DNA from: Streptomyces abikoensis | Lineage (GTDB): Bacteria; Actinomycetota; Actinomycetes; Streptomycetales; Streptomycetaceae | Assembly: GCF_014648775.1 (NCBI RefSeq) | Contig: NZ_BMRT01000001.1 | Span: forward strand, 1,488,001 to 1,552,000 | Direction: 5' to 3' | DNA: 64,000 bases | Part shown: positions 1-8,400 of the stretch, piece by piece | Layout: each line of letters opens with the position of its first letter | Numbering within the stretch: position 1 is the first letter of the stretch | Notes under the pieces: model-generated | The model's database searches: none | Told to the model about the DNA's origin: nothing | The model's input: the letters and a program-made list of their open reading frames with translations, nothing else | Program-made: the position numbers and the translations under genes

Positions 1-806
1 TCCACGAGCTGCTCGCTGCGCTCGTTGGTGGCCAGCAGCGTCTTGCCCAGCTGCTGGAGCTCCGGGGAGGCGCCGGGGTCGGACAGGCTGACCTCCAGCA
101 GGGTGCGGTTGATCGCCAGCGGGGTGCGCAGCTCGTGCGAGGCGTTGGCGACGAAGCGCTGCTGGGCGGTGAAGGCGCGCTCCAGCCGGTCCAGCATCTC
201 GTCGAAGGTGTCCGACAGCTCCTTGAGCTCGTCGTCCGGGCCGCCCAGCTCGATCCGCCGGCTCAGATCCGTGCCGGCCACCCGGCGGGCGGTCCGCGTG
301 ATCTTGCCCAGCGGGGAGAGGACCCGGCCGGCCATGGCGTAGCCGAAGGCGAAGGCGATCACGGCGAGGCCGAGGAGGGCGAGGAGGGAACGGCGCAGCA
401 GGGAGCCCAGGGCCGCCGCCCGCTGGTCGACCATGCAGCCGTTGAGGATGCTGTTCGCCTGCTCGGCGTTGAGGCCCGGGCTCTTCAGCGCGGGGCAGGT
501 GTTACGGGTCACCTGGACCTGGCTGCCGTCGACCAGCTTGATCAGCGGCTCGCTGCCGACCTCCAGGGCGTTGGCGGCCAGCAGATAGATGATCGTCAGC
601 AGCAGGACGCCGGCCATCAGGAACATCCCGCCGTAGAGCAGGGTGAGGCGTATCCGGATGGTCGGGCGCAGCCAGGGGAAGGGCCGTACGACCGGCTGGC
701 GCGGGTCCCAGGTGGGCTTGGGGGGCGGCGTGGCCGCCGGGCCCGGCCCGCCCGCCGGAGGGGCGGGGGGCGGCGGGGGCGTGGGGGTGGCGGGGGTCTG
801 GGACAT
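1..806 (-). CDS. cutS: Sensor histidine kinase CutS (partial, C-terminus outside window)
   Basis: This is the N-terminal 268 residues of a membrane histidine kinase that would phosphorylate the CutR regulator encoded just upstream in the same operon. A Pro-rich cytoplasmic tail (about 1-47) leads into a first membrane helix (about 54-78). A short extracellular loop (about 80-135) follows, then a second helix (about 137-160), a HAMP region and the H-box, with His224 in an SHELRTPL motif. The ATPase domain lies beyond the window edge. The loop has exactly two cysteines, Cys104 and Cys124, which could form a disulfide. The ATG lies 6 nt after the cutR stop, so the two genes are probably co-transcribed. 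The partner regulator is CutR-like over its whole length, which supports the name; the family assignment is from memory. Confidence 0.9.
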   Translation of the reverse strand, partial: MSQTPATPTPPPPPAPPAGGPGPAATPPPKPTWDPRQPVVRPFPWLRPTIRIRLTLLYGGMFLMAGVLLLTIIYLLAANALEVGSEPLIKLVDGSQVQVTRNTCPALKSPGLNAEQANSILNGCMVDQRAAALGSLLRRSLLALLGLAVIAFAFGYAMAGRVLSPLGKITRTARRVAGTDLSRRIELGGPDDELKELSDTFDEMLDRLERAFTAQQRFVANASHELRTPLAINRTLLEVSLSDPGASPELQQLGKTLLATNERSEQLV

Positions 807-812
807 CGCGGC

Positions 813-1466
813 TCAGATCCGGTATCCGGAGCCCGGGACGGTGACGATCACCGGGGGCTCGCCGAGCTTGCGGCGCAGGGTCATCACGGTGACCCGGACC
901 ACGTTGGTGAAGGGGTCGGTGTTCTCGTCCCAGGCCTTCTCCAGCAGCTGCTCGGCCGAGACCACAGCACCCTCACTGCGCATGAGGACCTCCAGGACGG
1001 CGAACTCCTTGGGCGCCAGCTGCACCTCGCGGCCGTCGCGGAACACCTCGCGGCGGTTGGGGTCCAGCTTGATGCCGGCCCGCTCCAGCACGGGCGGCAG
1101 GGCGACGGTCGTCCGTCGGCCCAGCGCCCGGACGCGCGCGGTGAGCTCGCTGAACGCGAAGGGCTTGGGAAGGTAGTCGTCGGCGCCGAGCTCCAGGCCG
1201 GCCACGCGGTCGCTGACGTCGCCGGAGGCGGTCAGCATCAGGACCCGGGTGGGGATGCCGAGCTCGACGACCTTGCGGCAGACGTCGTCGCCGTGGACGA
1301 GCGGCAGGTCGCGGTCGAGCACGATGACGTCGTAGTCATTGACGGCGACGCGTTCGAGGGCGGCGGCTCCGTCGTACACGACGTCGACGGCCATGGCCTC
1401 CCGGCGCAGTCCGGTGGCGACGGCGTCTGCGAGCAGCTGCTCGTCCTCGACGACGAGTACGCGCAC
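813..1466 (-). CDS. cutR: OmpR-family response regulator CutR
   Basis: DNA-binding response regulator of 217 aa, the usual CutR length. The receiver domain (about 1-115) shows the acidic pocket Glu7-Asp8, phospho-acceptor Asp51 in VLDRDLP and Lys101 in YLPKPF. The C-terminal winged helix (about 125-217) ends in the OmpR-type GSGYRI. An open frame extends further upstream, but the GTG at 1466 is preferred: it opens directly on RVLVVEDE and has an AGGAAGGA-like ribosome site just upstream. It is the first gene of the cutRS operon. CutRS was named from copper-related phenotypes in S. lividans and has since been linked to antibiotic production and secretion stress; the targets cannot be read from this window. 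Confidence 0.93.
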   Translation of the reverse strand: MRVLVVEDEQLLADAVATGLRREAMAVDVVYDGAAALERVAVNDYDVIVLDRDLPLVHGDDVCRKVVELGIPTRVLMLTASGDVSDRVAGLELGADDYLPKPFAFSELTARVRALGRRTTVALPPVLERAGIKLDPNRREVFRDGREVQLAPKEFAVLEVLMRSEGAVVSAEQLLEKAWDENTDPFTNVVRVTVMTLRRKLGEPPVIVTVPGSGYRI

Positions 1467-1765
1467 GGCGCTTTTCCTTCCTCTTGGCCCGTGTGGGCAG
1501 GCGTGATGACCCCTGATGGGTTCCTCCATCCTGCCTCGGATGTCGGTAAACCGGCTGTAAGGGGTGCCCGGCGGACTGCTGGGGGAAGGATTCCGGATTC
1601 TTCGGCGGCCGAAGGTTTCCGCCCGGACCGGGGTGGGGAAGACGTCTGCACACCCGCGATCACGCTTCTCCGTACGCCTCCGCGTACGCGGGTACTCCAC
1701 GCAGTGATCGTTTTCGCCGTGGCACACCCCCGTGCCGCCAACCCACGACGAGGGGGCGCAGCACC

Positions 1766-1924
1766 ATGGACGCGTTCACCGCTGGCATTCTGCAGCGCAT
1801 AGAGACGACCCGGTCCGACCTCGACCACGCCCGACGTACGGGCGACGACTACCTCGCCGACGTCGAACAGTCGGAGCTCGACGAGCTTCACCGCCTGGCG
1901 GCGGAGCACGGCGTGCAGGTCTGA
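1766..1924 (+). CDS. Conserved small acidic protein (52 aa)
   Basis: Short ORF starting with MDAFTAGILQRIE and ending EHGVQV, preceded by AGGGGGC about 8 nt upstream of the ATG. It is rich in Asp, Glu and Leu and has no membrane segment, signal peptide or cysteine; the heptad-like spacing suggests one or two amphipathic helices. It is divergent from cutR, and a perfect 15-bp hairpin terminator begins 15 nt after the stop, so it looks like a monocistronic gene. I recall a similar protein next to cutRS in other Streptomyces, but no function can be assigned. Confidence 0.75.
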   Translation: MDAFTAGILQRIETTRSDLDHARRTGDDYLADVEQSELDELHRLAAEHGVQV

Positions 1925-1939
1925 TCCGCACAGCGCGGA

Positions 1940-1976
1940 GCGCCCCCGGCACGGCTTCGGTCCGTGCCGGGGGCGC
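1940..1976 (+). terminator. Hairpin terminator after the 52-aa small protein gene
   Basis: Perfect 15-bp inverted repeat (arms 1940-1954 and 1962-1976) around a 7-nt CTTCGGT loop, starting 15 nt after the stop codon. No U-tract follows, as is common for Streptomyces terminators. Confidence 0.8.
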
Positions 1977-1977
1977 C

Positions 1978-2068
1978 TGCGTGCCGGCGGGGCGAAGCCC
2001 TCGGGCCTGCCCGCCGGGGGCCGGGGCGGCAGCCCCGGGAAACGGTGAAAGGGTGGGGCCGGGGCCTC
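1978..2068 (-). repeat. Dispersed intergenic GC-rich repeat, copy 1
   Basis: Intergenic block with the core GGAAACGGTGAAAGGG (2038-2053) next to short G/C palindromes of the GGGGCNGCCCC type. The same 16-bp core recurs in opposite orientation at 9576-9591, again between two genes and beside G/C palindromes. It resembles the palindromic intergenic repeats common in Streptomyces genomes. No coding potential is evident. Confidence 0.55.
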
Positions 2069-2168
2069 TCCGCCGCCGCGACGGCGGCCGGCCACCGCGT
2101 GGGAGCCCGGCGGTGCCGAACGACCCGCACCCCCACCGCAAGCCGGAAGCCGGAAGCCGCCCGCAGGG

Positions 2169-2999
2169 CTAGTCGTGCCAGGCCCCCAGCTCCTCCAGCC
2201 GGGCCTGGAGCGGCTCGAAGAGCCCCGGCGCCGCCGCGATCGTCAGCTCGCCCGAGGCCGGGTCCTCGGGGCGGCGGCCGCCCGTGAGGGCGCCGGACTC
2301 GTGGGCGATGAGGGCGCCCGCCGCGTAGTCCCAGGGATTGAGCCCCCGCTCGTAGTACCCGTCGAGCCGGCCGCAGGCCACGTCGCACAGGTCGATCGCC
2401 GCCGATCCCCCGCGCCGGATGTCCCGCACCTCCGGCAGGAGCGCGCGGACCACCTCCGCCTGGGCGGCGCGCCGGGCCGTCAGATAGCCGAAGCCCGTGC
2501 CGATGAGGGCCTGGGAGAAGACGGGCGCGGGCCGGCAGCGCAGCCGCCGCTCCCCCTCGAAGGCGCCCTGCCCGCGTACGGCGCGGTACGTCTCACCGCG
2601 CATCGGCGCCGCGACGACGCCCACGACCGCCTCGCCGTCGATCTCGGCCGCTATCGACACGGCCCACGACGGCAGCCCGTACAGGTAGTTGACCGTGCCG
2701 TCGATGGGGTCGATCACCCAGCGCACCCCGCTGGTGCCCTCGGTGCTGGCGCCCTCCTCCCCCAGCAGCCCGTCGTGCGGGCGGCGCTCCGCGAGGAAGC
2801 CGGTGATCAGCTTCTCGGCGGCGATGTCCATCTCGGTGACGACGTCGATGGGGCTGGTCTTGGTGGCGGCCACGCCGAGATCGGCGGGCCGGCCGTCGCG
2901 CAGCAGCGCGCCGGCCCGGTCGGCGGCCTCCAGGGCCACGGCCAGGAGTTCGTCCTTGAGGGCATCGGGGGCATCGAGGGCGTCAAGCGCATCGGTCAC
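2169..2999 (-). CDS. Inositol monophosphatase family protein
   Basis: Mg2+-dependent phosphatase of the IMPase superfamily, 276 aa, the usual length. The family metal-binding motifs are visible: GEEGAS (first acidic ligands), WVIDPIDGTVNY (motif A) and NPWDYAAGALI (motif B). Likely substrates are inositol-1-phosphate or related sugar phosphates; histidinol phosphate and PAP are alternatives in this superfamily and cannot be excluded. The GTG at 2999 is chosen because AAGGAG lies 7-10 nt upstream, although the frame stays open further. The N-terminus has a short repeat, DALDALDAPDAL. It ends the run hemH-IMPase, with 13 nt between the genes, so co-transcription is likely. Confidence 0.88.
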   Translation of the reverse strand: MTDALDALDAPDALKDELLAVALEAADRAGALLRDGRPADLGVAATKTSPIDVVTEMDIAAEKLITGFLAERRPHDGLLGEEGASTEGTSGVRWVIDPIDGTVNYLYGLPSWAVSIAAEIDGEAVVGVVAAPMRGETYRAVRGQGAFEGERRLRCRPAPVFSQALIGTGFGYLTARRAAQAEVVRALLPEVRDIRRGGSAAIDLCDVACGRLDGYYERGLNPWDYAAGALIAHESGALTGGRRPEDPASGELTIAAAPGLFEPLQARLEELGAWHD

Positions 3000-3012
3000 G
3001 GTCGGCGGCTCC

Positions 3013-4143
3013 TTACGCGTACGGGCTGTCGGCACCGGCGGCGGCCGGGCGCGGGGCCCGCGCCGGGCAGCAGCCGACGGGGCAGAGGTCGTGGGAGGGG
3101 CCGAGCGAGCCCAGCGCGCAGCGCTCGGGCCGCTCGCCCCGCTCGGTCGCCGCACGCTCCAGCACCAGCTCGCGGACGGCGGCGGCGAAGCGCGGGTCGG
3201 CGCCGACGGTGGCGGCCCGGGCCACGGGCAGGCCCAGCTCGGCGGCCTTGGCGGCGGCCTCGGTGTCGAGGTCGTACTTGACCTCCATGTGGTCCGAGAC
3301 GAAGCCGATGGGCACCATGACGACGGCCGGCGCGCCCTCGGCACGCACCGCCTCCAGGTGGTCGCAGATGTCGGGTTCGAGCCAGGGGATGTGCGGGGCG
3401 CCGCTGCGCGACTGGTAGACCAGGCGCCAGGGGCGGTCCTCGACGCCGGTCTCCTTCCGCACCGCCTCCACGACGAGCCGGGCCACGTCGAGGTGTTCGG
3501 CGACGTAGGCGCCGCCGTCGCCGTGGCCCTCGGCCGGGCCGGAGGTGTCGGCGGCGGCCGTGGGGATGGAGTGGGTGGTGAAGGCCAGGTGGGCGCCGGC
3601 CCGGACCTCCTCGGGCAGCCGGCCGAGCGCGGCCAGCGTCGCCTCGGCCATGGGCGTGACGAAGCCGGGGTGGTTGAAGTAGTGCCGCAGCTTGTCGACG
3701 CGCGGCAGGGGCAGGCCCTCGGCCTCCAGCGCGGCCAGCGCGTCGGCGAGGTTCTCCCGGTACTGCCGGCAGCCGGAGTAGGAGGCGTAGGCGCTGGTGG
3801 TGAGGGTCAGTACGCGGCGGTGGCCGTCGGCCACGATCTGCCGCAGGGTGTCGGTCAGGTACGGCGCCCAGTTGCGGTTGCCCCAGTAGACGGGGAGGTC
3901 GACGCCCTGCGCCGCGAAGTCCTCGCGGAGGGCGCTCAGCAGTGCGCGGTTCTGCTCGTTGATCGGGCTGACGCCGCCGAAGAGGAAGTAGTGCTGCCCG
4001 ACCTCCTTGAGCCGCTCGCGGGGGATGCCCCGGCCGCGGGTGACGTTCTCCAGGAACGGGACGACGTCGTCCGGCCCCTCGGGCCCGCCGAAGGAGAGCA
4101 ACAGCAGGGCGTCGTAGGGGGCGTGGGATGGCTGATCCGACAT
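3013..4143 (-). CDS. hemH: Ferrochelatase (coproporphyrin ferrochelatase type), Fe-S cluster form
   Basis: Inserts Fe2+ into a porphyrin in heme synthesis; actinobacteria use the coproporphyrin III branch, so cpfC is the modern name. The protein is 376 aa. It opens with [15 protein letters not shown], carries the catalytic His in TTHSIP and the conserved Glu in IPWLEPDI. A cysteine in [11 protein letters not shown], together with the C-terminal cluster CALG...LCPVGCCPA, matches the [2Fe-2S] ligands known for actinobacterial ferrochelatases. An upstream ATG at 4227 is possible, but the 4143 start begins at the conserved N-terminus and has GGAGG immediately before it, with unusually tight spacing. 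It is divergent from the MFS gene. Confidence 0.93.
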   Translation of the reverse strand: MSDQPSHAPYDALLLLSFGGPEGPDDVVPFLENVTRGRGIPRERLKEVGQHYFLFGGVSPINEQNRALLSALREDFAAQGVDLPVYWGNRNWAPYLTDTLRQIVADGHRRVLTLTTSAYASYSGCRQYRENLADALAALEAEGLPLPRVDKLRHYFNHPGFVTPMAEATLAALGRLPEEVRAGAHLAFTTHSIPTAAADTSGPAEGHGDGGAYVAEHLDVARLVVEAVRKETGVEDRPWRLVYQSRSGAPHIPWLEPDICDHLEAVRAEGAPAVVMVPIGFVSDHMEVKYDLDTEAAAKAAELGLPVARAATVGADPRFAAAVRELVLERAATERGERPERCALGSLGPSHDLCPVGCCPARAPRPAAAGADSPYA

Positions 4144-4286
4144 GCCTCCGATCCTGCCACCCGCCACTGACAGCCGGGAAATGGCGGTGCGTCGCACGAA
4201 CATCCGGACGTAAGCTGTATCGGCCACCTACGTCCCTTACGGCACCCTCTACCCGTCCCCAGTGCCGACCCTCCCGGGAGCCGTCC

Positions 4287-5549
4287 TTGTCCAGTCCCTA
4301 CCGCGCGATATTCGCCGCACCCGGCACCAAGGGCTTCGCCGCGGCGGGCCTCGTCGGCAGGCTGCCCCTGTCGATGCTCGGCATCGGCGTCGTCACCATG
4401 ATCTCCCAGCTGACCGGCCGGTACGGGCTGGCGGGCGCCGTATCGGCGACCCTGGCGCTCTCCGCCGCCGTCCTGGGACCGCAGGTCTCCCGGCTGGTCG
4501 ACCGGCACGGGCAGCGGCGCGTACTCCGCCCGGCGACGGCCCTCGCGCTGACGGCCGTCGCGGGGCTGCTGGTGAGCGCGCAGCAGCGCTGGCCCGAGTG
4601 GACGCTGTTCGTCTTCGCGGCGGGCGCGGGCTGCGTGCCGAGCGTGGGGTCGATGGTGCGGGCCCGGTGGGCGGCGCTCTTCCACGGCTCGCCGCGCGAG
4701 CTGCACACGGCGTACTCGGCCGAGTCCGTCATCGACGAGGTGGTCTTCATCATCGGGCCGATCCTGTCGATCGGCCTGTCCACGAGCTGGTTCCCCGAGG
4801 CGGGCCCGCTGCTGGCGGCCTGCTTCCTGGCGATCGGCGTCGTGTGGCTGACCGCGCAGCGGGCCACCGAGCCGAAGCCGCATCCCCGGACGGACCAGAC
4901 GGCGGGCTCCGCGCTGGGCTCGCCGGGGCTCCAGGTGCTGGTGGTGGTCTTCGCGGCCACCGGCGCCCTGTTCGGCTCCATCGACGTCGTCACCGTGGCC
5001 TTCGCCGAGGACCAGGGCCACAAGGCCGCCTCCAGCCTGGTGCTCGCGGTGTACGCGCTGGGCTCCGGCATCGCCGGCGCGGTCTTCGGCCTCCTCCACC
5101 TGCGGGGCGACGCCGCCCGCCGCTGGGTTCTGGGCGTGTGTGCGATGGCCGTGAGTATGATCCCCCTCCAACTGGTCGGGAACCTGCCGTTCCTGGCCGT
5201 GGCGCTCTTTGTCGCGGGCCTGGCCATCGCGCCGACGATGGTGACCACGATGGCCCTCGTCGAGCAGCACGTACCGCGCGCGAAGCTGACCGAGGGCATG
5301 ACCTGGACGAGCACCGGGCTGGCGGTCGGCGTGGCGCTCGGCTCGTCGGCCGCCGGCTGGGTGGTGGACGCGGCCGGGGCCCGGGCGGGGTACGCGGTGT
5401 CCGGCGCGGCGGGACTGCTCGCGGCCGTCGGCGCGTTCCTCGGGTACCGCCGGCTGCGGCCGGCGCCGGAGCGGGTGGGGGTGCGCGCCCATGGGGGCGA
5501 CGGCAAGGACGGACAGCACCTGGCGGAACAGCGCCACCAGGAGGCATGA
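4287..5549 (+). CDS. MFS transporter
   Basis: Integral membrane protein of 420 aa with about 12 predicted helices. It has the major facilitator layout: the first helices include MLGIGVVTMIS, and a basic loop DRHGQRRVLRP after helix 2-3 corresponds to the MFS motif A position. It is probably a drug or metabolite exporter, but the substrate cannot be read. The TTG at 4287 is preferred, with GGGAG about 8 nt upstream; the open frame begins earlier but would overlap the hemH promoter. Its 3' end overlaps the proposed start of the following oxidase by 59 nt, suggesting translational coupling. Confidence 0.85.
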   Translation: MSSPYRAIFAAPGTKGFAAAGLVGRLPLSMLGIGVVTMISQLTGRYGLAGAVSATLALSAAVLGPQVSRLVDRHGQRRVLRPATALALTAVAGLLVSAQQRWPEWTLFVFAAGAGCVPSVGSMVRARWAALFHGSPRELHTAYSAESVIDEVVFIIGPILSIGLSTSWFPEAGPLLAACFLAIGVVWLTAQRATEPKPHPRTDQTAGSALGSPGLQVLVVVFAATGALFGSIDVVTVAFAEDQGHKAASSLVLAVYALGSGIAGAVFGLLHLRGDAARRWVLGVCAMAVSMIPLQLVGNLPFLAVALFVAGLAIAPTMVTTMALVEQHVPRAKLTEGMTWTSTGLAVGVALGSSAAGWVVDAAGARAGYAVSGAAGLLAAVGAFLGYRRLRPAPERVGVRAHGGDGKDGQHLAEQRHQEA

Positions 5550-6846
5550 CGACGGCTTATGGCGCAACTGGGCGGGGAACGTCACCGCCCGGCCCGTGCG
5601 CAGGGTGGCCCCGAGGACCGCGGAGGAGCTGTCCGCGGCGGTCGTCCGGGCCGCTTCCGACGGCCTGAAGGTGAAGGCGGTCGGCAGCGGCCACTCCTTC
5701 ACCGCCGCGGCGGCCACCGACGGTCTGCTGATACGCCCGGAGGGCCTGACCGGCATCCGTTCGGTCGACCGGGACGCCGGGACCGTGACGGTCGGCGCCG
5801 GCATGACGCTCCGTCGGCTCAATGAGGAGCTCTCCGCCCGGGGCCTGTCCCTGACGAACATGGGCGACATCATGGAGCAGACGGTCTCCGGGGCCGTCAG
5901 CACCGGCACCCACGGCACCGGCCGTGACTCGGGCGCGATCGCCGCCCAGATCGCCGGGTTGGAGCTGGTGACCGCCGACGGTTCGGTGCTGACCTGCTCG
6001 GCGCGGGAGAACCCCGAGGTGTTCGCCGCGGCGCGGGTGGGCCTCGGCGCGCTGGGCGTGCTCACCGCGATCACCTTCCGGGTCGAGCCGGAGTTCCTGC
6101 TCACCGCGCGTGAGGAGCCGATGTCCTTCGGCGCGGTGACGTCCGGCTTCGACGCGCTCGTCGCGGAGAACGAGCACTTCGAGTTCTACTGGTTCCCGCA
6201 CACCGACCGCTGCGTCACCAAGCGGAACAACCGCGGCGCGGGCCCGGCGGACCCGCCCGGCCGGGCCGCCGCCTGGGTGCAGGACGAACTGCTGTCGAAC
6301 GGGCTCTTCGGCGCCGTCTGCGCGCTGGGCCGGGCCGTCCCCGGGACGGTCCCCGGGATCGCCCGGCTCTCCGCCCGGGCCCTGTCCGCCCGTACGTACA
6401 CCGACATTCCCTACAAGGTCTTCACCAGCCCCCGCCGGGTGCGCTTCCTGGAGATGGAGTACGCGCTGCCGCGTGAGGCGGCGATGGCGGCCCTGCGGGA
6501 GCTGCGGACGATGATCGAGCGGCGGCGGCTGCGGGTGAGCTTCCCCGTGGAGGTGCGGACGGCCCCGGCCGACGACATCCCGCTGTCCACCGCTTCGGGC
6601 CGGGATACGGCCTATATCGCCGTACACATGTACAGGGGCACACCGCACCAGGCGTATTTCACGGCCGTCGAGCAGATCATGACGGCCCACGGGGGACGGC
6701 CGCACTGGGGCAAGCTCCACGGCCGTGACGCCGCATATCTGGCCGAGGTCTATCCGCGCTTCGCGGAGTTCGCTGCGGTGCGGGACCGGCTGGATCCCGA
6801 CCGTGTCTTCGGCAACCCCTACCTGACGCGGGTCCTGGGCCGGTGA
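5491..6846 (+). CDS. FAD-binding D-arabinono-1,4-lactone oxidase family protein
   Basis: Flavin oxidase of the VAO/PCMH superfamily, 451 aa, likely oxidising sugar lactones or alditols. The N-terminal FAD domain shows VGSGHSFTAAA and SGAVSTGTHGTGRD, where the His of GTHGTG is the usual covalent-FAD region. The C-terminal ALO domain ends in HWGKLHGRDAAYL and FGNPYLTRVL. Residue 23 is encoded by TTA (5557-5559), immediately before the conserved WRNWAGN segment. TTA is the bldA-dependent codon in Streptomyces and I saw no other in-frame TTA in the window. The ATG at 5491 lies inside the MFS gene; no later in-frame start keeps WRNWAGN. Confidence 0.87.
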   Translation: MGATARTDSTWRNSATRRHDDGLWRNWAGNVTARPVRRVAPRTAEELSAAVVRAASDGLKVKAVGSGHSFTAAAATDGLLIRPEGLTGIRSVDRDAGTVTVGAGMTLRRLNEELSARGLSLTNMGDIMEQTVSGAVSTGTHGTGRDSGAIAAQIAGLELVTADGSVLTCSARENPEVFAAARVGLGALGVLTAITFRVEPEFLLTAREEPMSFGAVTSGFDALVAENEHFEFYWFPHTDRCVTKRNNRGAGPADPPGRAAAWVQDELLSNGLFGAVCALGRAVPGTVPGIARLSARALSARTYTDIPYKVFTSPRRVRFLEMEYALPREAAMAALRELRTMIERRRLRVSFPVEVRTAPADDIPLSTASGRDTAYIAVHMYRGTPHQAYFTAVEQIMTAHGGRPHWGKLHGRDAAYLAEVYPRFAEFAAVRDRLDPDRVFGNPYLTRVLGR

Positions 6847-6849
6847 CGG

Positions 6850-6902
6850 CACGGGCGCCGGGCGCGGCCTCCTCGTGGGAGGTCCGCCGCCCGGCGCCCG
6901 TG
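6850..6902. terminator. Bidirectional hairpin between convergent genes
   Basis: A 15-bp perfect inverted repeat (6850-6864 and 6888-6902), with a further inner GC-rich pairing, sits in the 102-bp gap between the oxidase (+) and the Pro-rich membrane protein gene (-). It fits a shared terminator. Confidence 0.75.
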
Positions 6903-6948
6903 GTGTCCGCGTCGTGTCGCCCGGTCTGTCCTACAGGCCCGGCCCGTC

Positions 6949-7998
6949 CTACGAGACCGTGCCCGTGCCGGTGGTGCCGGTGCTCGTGCCGGCCGCCGCG
7001 TTCTGGCCGGGCTGCGGCGAGGGGGACTGGCCGCCCGTGCCGCCGGAGCCCTGGCCACCGGTCCCGCCCTTGCCCGCGTCCGGCGACGTGCCGGAGTCCG
7101 GCGTCGGGGTCGGCTTCGGCGTGCCGCCGCCGGAGGACGGGGTCGGCGTGGGGGTGGGGGTGTTCTTGCCGCCCGTGCCGCCGCCCTGCTGCGACGCGCC
7201 CGGGGAGGGGGTCGAGCCGCTGTCGCCCGCGTCCGTCCCGTTGCCGTCGTGCGAGCGGCCGGGGTCCGGGGTCTGCGGCGGGGCCTGGTCCTCGTCCTGC
7301 TTCTTCTCGCTCCTGTCCGGCTGGAAGATCCGGCTGACGGTCGTCCCGCCCTTGTCACCGTCCGCGCTGGAACCGGAGACGAGCTCCACCGCCGTCACCG
7401 TGCCCATGGCCAGGGCGAAGACGGCGGCGGCCGCCAGCAGCGGGCGCTTCCGGCCGCGCAGCCGGGTGCCGTGGGTCGTGCCCTTCGAGAATTCCTCCGA
7501 GAACTCGCCGGAGGAGGCGTGGATGTACGCGTCGTCATGCGCGCCGGTGTACGCACCGGCGTACGCCTCGGATTGCGCCGGGTTCGCACCGGGATGTGAC
7601 ACCTGGTGCAGCAGTTGCGTACGGTCCTCGGTCCCCGGTGGCGGGTCCGCCGCGTCGATCCGCCCGAGCAGCTGGGTGCGCTCCAGGTCGGCCGAGCGTG
7701 CCCGGCCCACCGCACGGGACGCGTCGCGCACCGGGACCTGGCGGAGCCGGGGCTCCGACGGGGTCGCCGCGTCGCGTATCTGCTCACCCGTACGTTTGAA
7801 CAGGTGCTGGAAGACTGTGCCACCCGTCGTGGCCACGACACTGACGACACCGGCACCGAGCACCGTGCCGTACACCCCGAGCCGGCCCGCCAGCATGGCC
7901 GCCACGACCGCCGCCAGCGCACTACCGGCCACTTGTGCGACGCTCAGCTCCAGACGCCTGCCCTTGGCTTTTGCCTCAGTTTCGGCTTTGTCGTCCAT
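6949..7998 (-). CDS. Membrane protein with long Pro/Thr/Gly-rich C-terminal tail
   Basis: Function unknown. The 349-aa protein starts with a charged segment, MDDKAETEAKAKGRR. One or two hydrophobic helices (about 20-60, AGSALAAVVAAMLAGRLGVYG and GAGVVSVVATTGGTVF) follow, then a hydrophilic Arg/Glu/Gln-rich region. After a further membrane helix near residue 190 (LLAAAAVFALAMGTVTAVELV), about 120 residues of Pro, Thr, Ser, Gly and Asp repeats close the protein (TPTPTPSSGG, KPTPTPDSG). The layout suggests an envelope-anchored protein whose disordered tail lies outside the membrane. It is divergent from sepH with a 402-bp gap. Similar proteins beside sepH in other Streptomyces are my recollection only. 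Confidence 0.7.
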   Translation of the reverse strand: MDDKAETEAKAKGRRLELSVAQVAGSALAAVVAAMLAGRLGVYGTVLGAGVVSVVATTGGTVFQHLFKRTGEQIRDAATPSEPRLRQVPVRDASRAVGRARSADLERTQLLGRIDAADPPPGTEDRTQLLHQVSHPGANPAQSEAYAGAYTGAHDDAYIHASSGEFSEEFSKGTTHGTRLRGRKRPLLAAAAVFALAMGTVTAVELVSGSSADGDKGGTTVSRIFQPDRSEKKQDEDQAPPQTPDPGRSHDGNGTDAGDSGSTPSPGASQQGGGTGGKNTPTPTPTPSSGGGTPKPTPTPDSGTSPDAGKGGTGGQGSGGTGGQSPSPQPGQNAAAGTSTGTTGTGTVS

Positions 7999-8400
7999 CT
8001 CCAGCCTCTGTTGTTCCCTTCGGTCCCTCTTATAGCCAGAAGAGACATTCGAGCCTAACGAACAGTTCCGAATCGGGCGATTATGTGAACCTCGCCACCC
8101 ACGGGAACCGGGCCCGGACGCGCCCCCCGCAAGGGGCGCATTCCAACTCCCTTGCCGCACGAGAACTTCGCTGGCGCGCCGATCCACGCCCGCTGGCCCG
8201 AATGGAGTACTGTGGCGAGCCCTGGCCCCAATATCCCGTTCGGCTGCCCGGAAACCACCGGACCCGTCGGGAGGGGCCCGGGCGGCTCTCGCCCCGTCAA
8301 CTCGGCAATGTTGTGGCAGGCTGCTACCCGGGCAGGCCACACTCGACTAGCGGAAGCAGCGACGCAGGTGACGTCGGCAGGCACCACCCGGGAGGTCCCC
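7999..8400. other. 402-bp divergent intergenic region (membrane protein / sepH)
   Basis: Contains the promoters of two divergent genes. I see no ORF with coding character and no strong hairpin. A TACTGT hexamer near 8208 is a possible -10 for sepH, but no convincing -35 partner is visible. Confidence 0.4.

Noticed and set aside
135..1802. 555-codon plus-strand frame over cutRS
   Set aside because: Antisense to cutS/cutR; amino-acid composition dominated by Gly, Arg, Ala and Asp with no motif.
3936..6104. 722-codon minus-strand open frame antisense to hemH, the MFS gene and the oxidase gene
   Set aside because: It overlaps three well-supported genes, has no recognisable domain and reads as Arg/Pro/Ala/Gly-rich low-complexity sequence; a GC-bias shadow.
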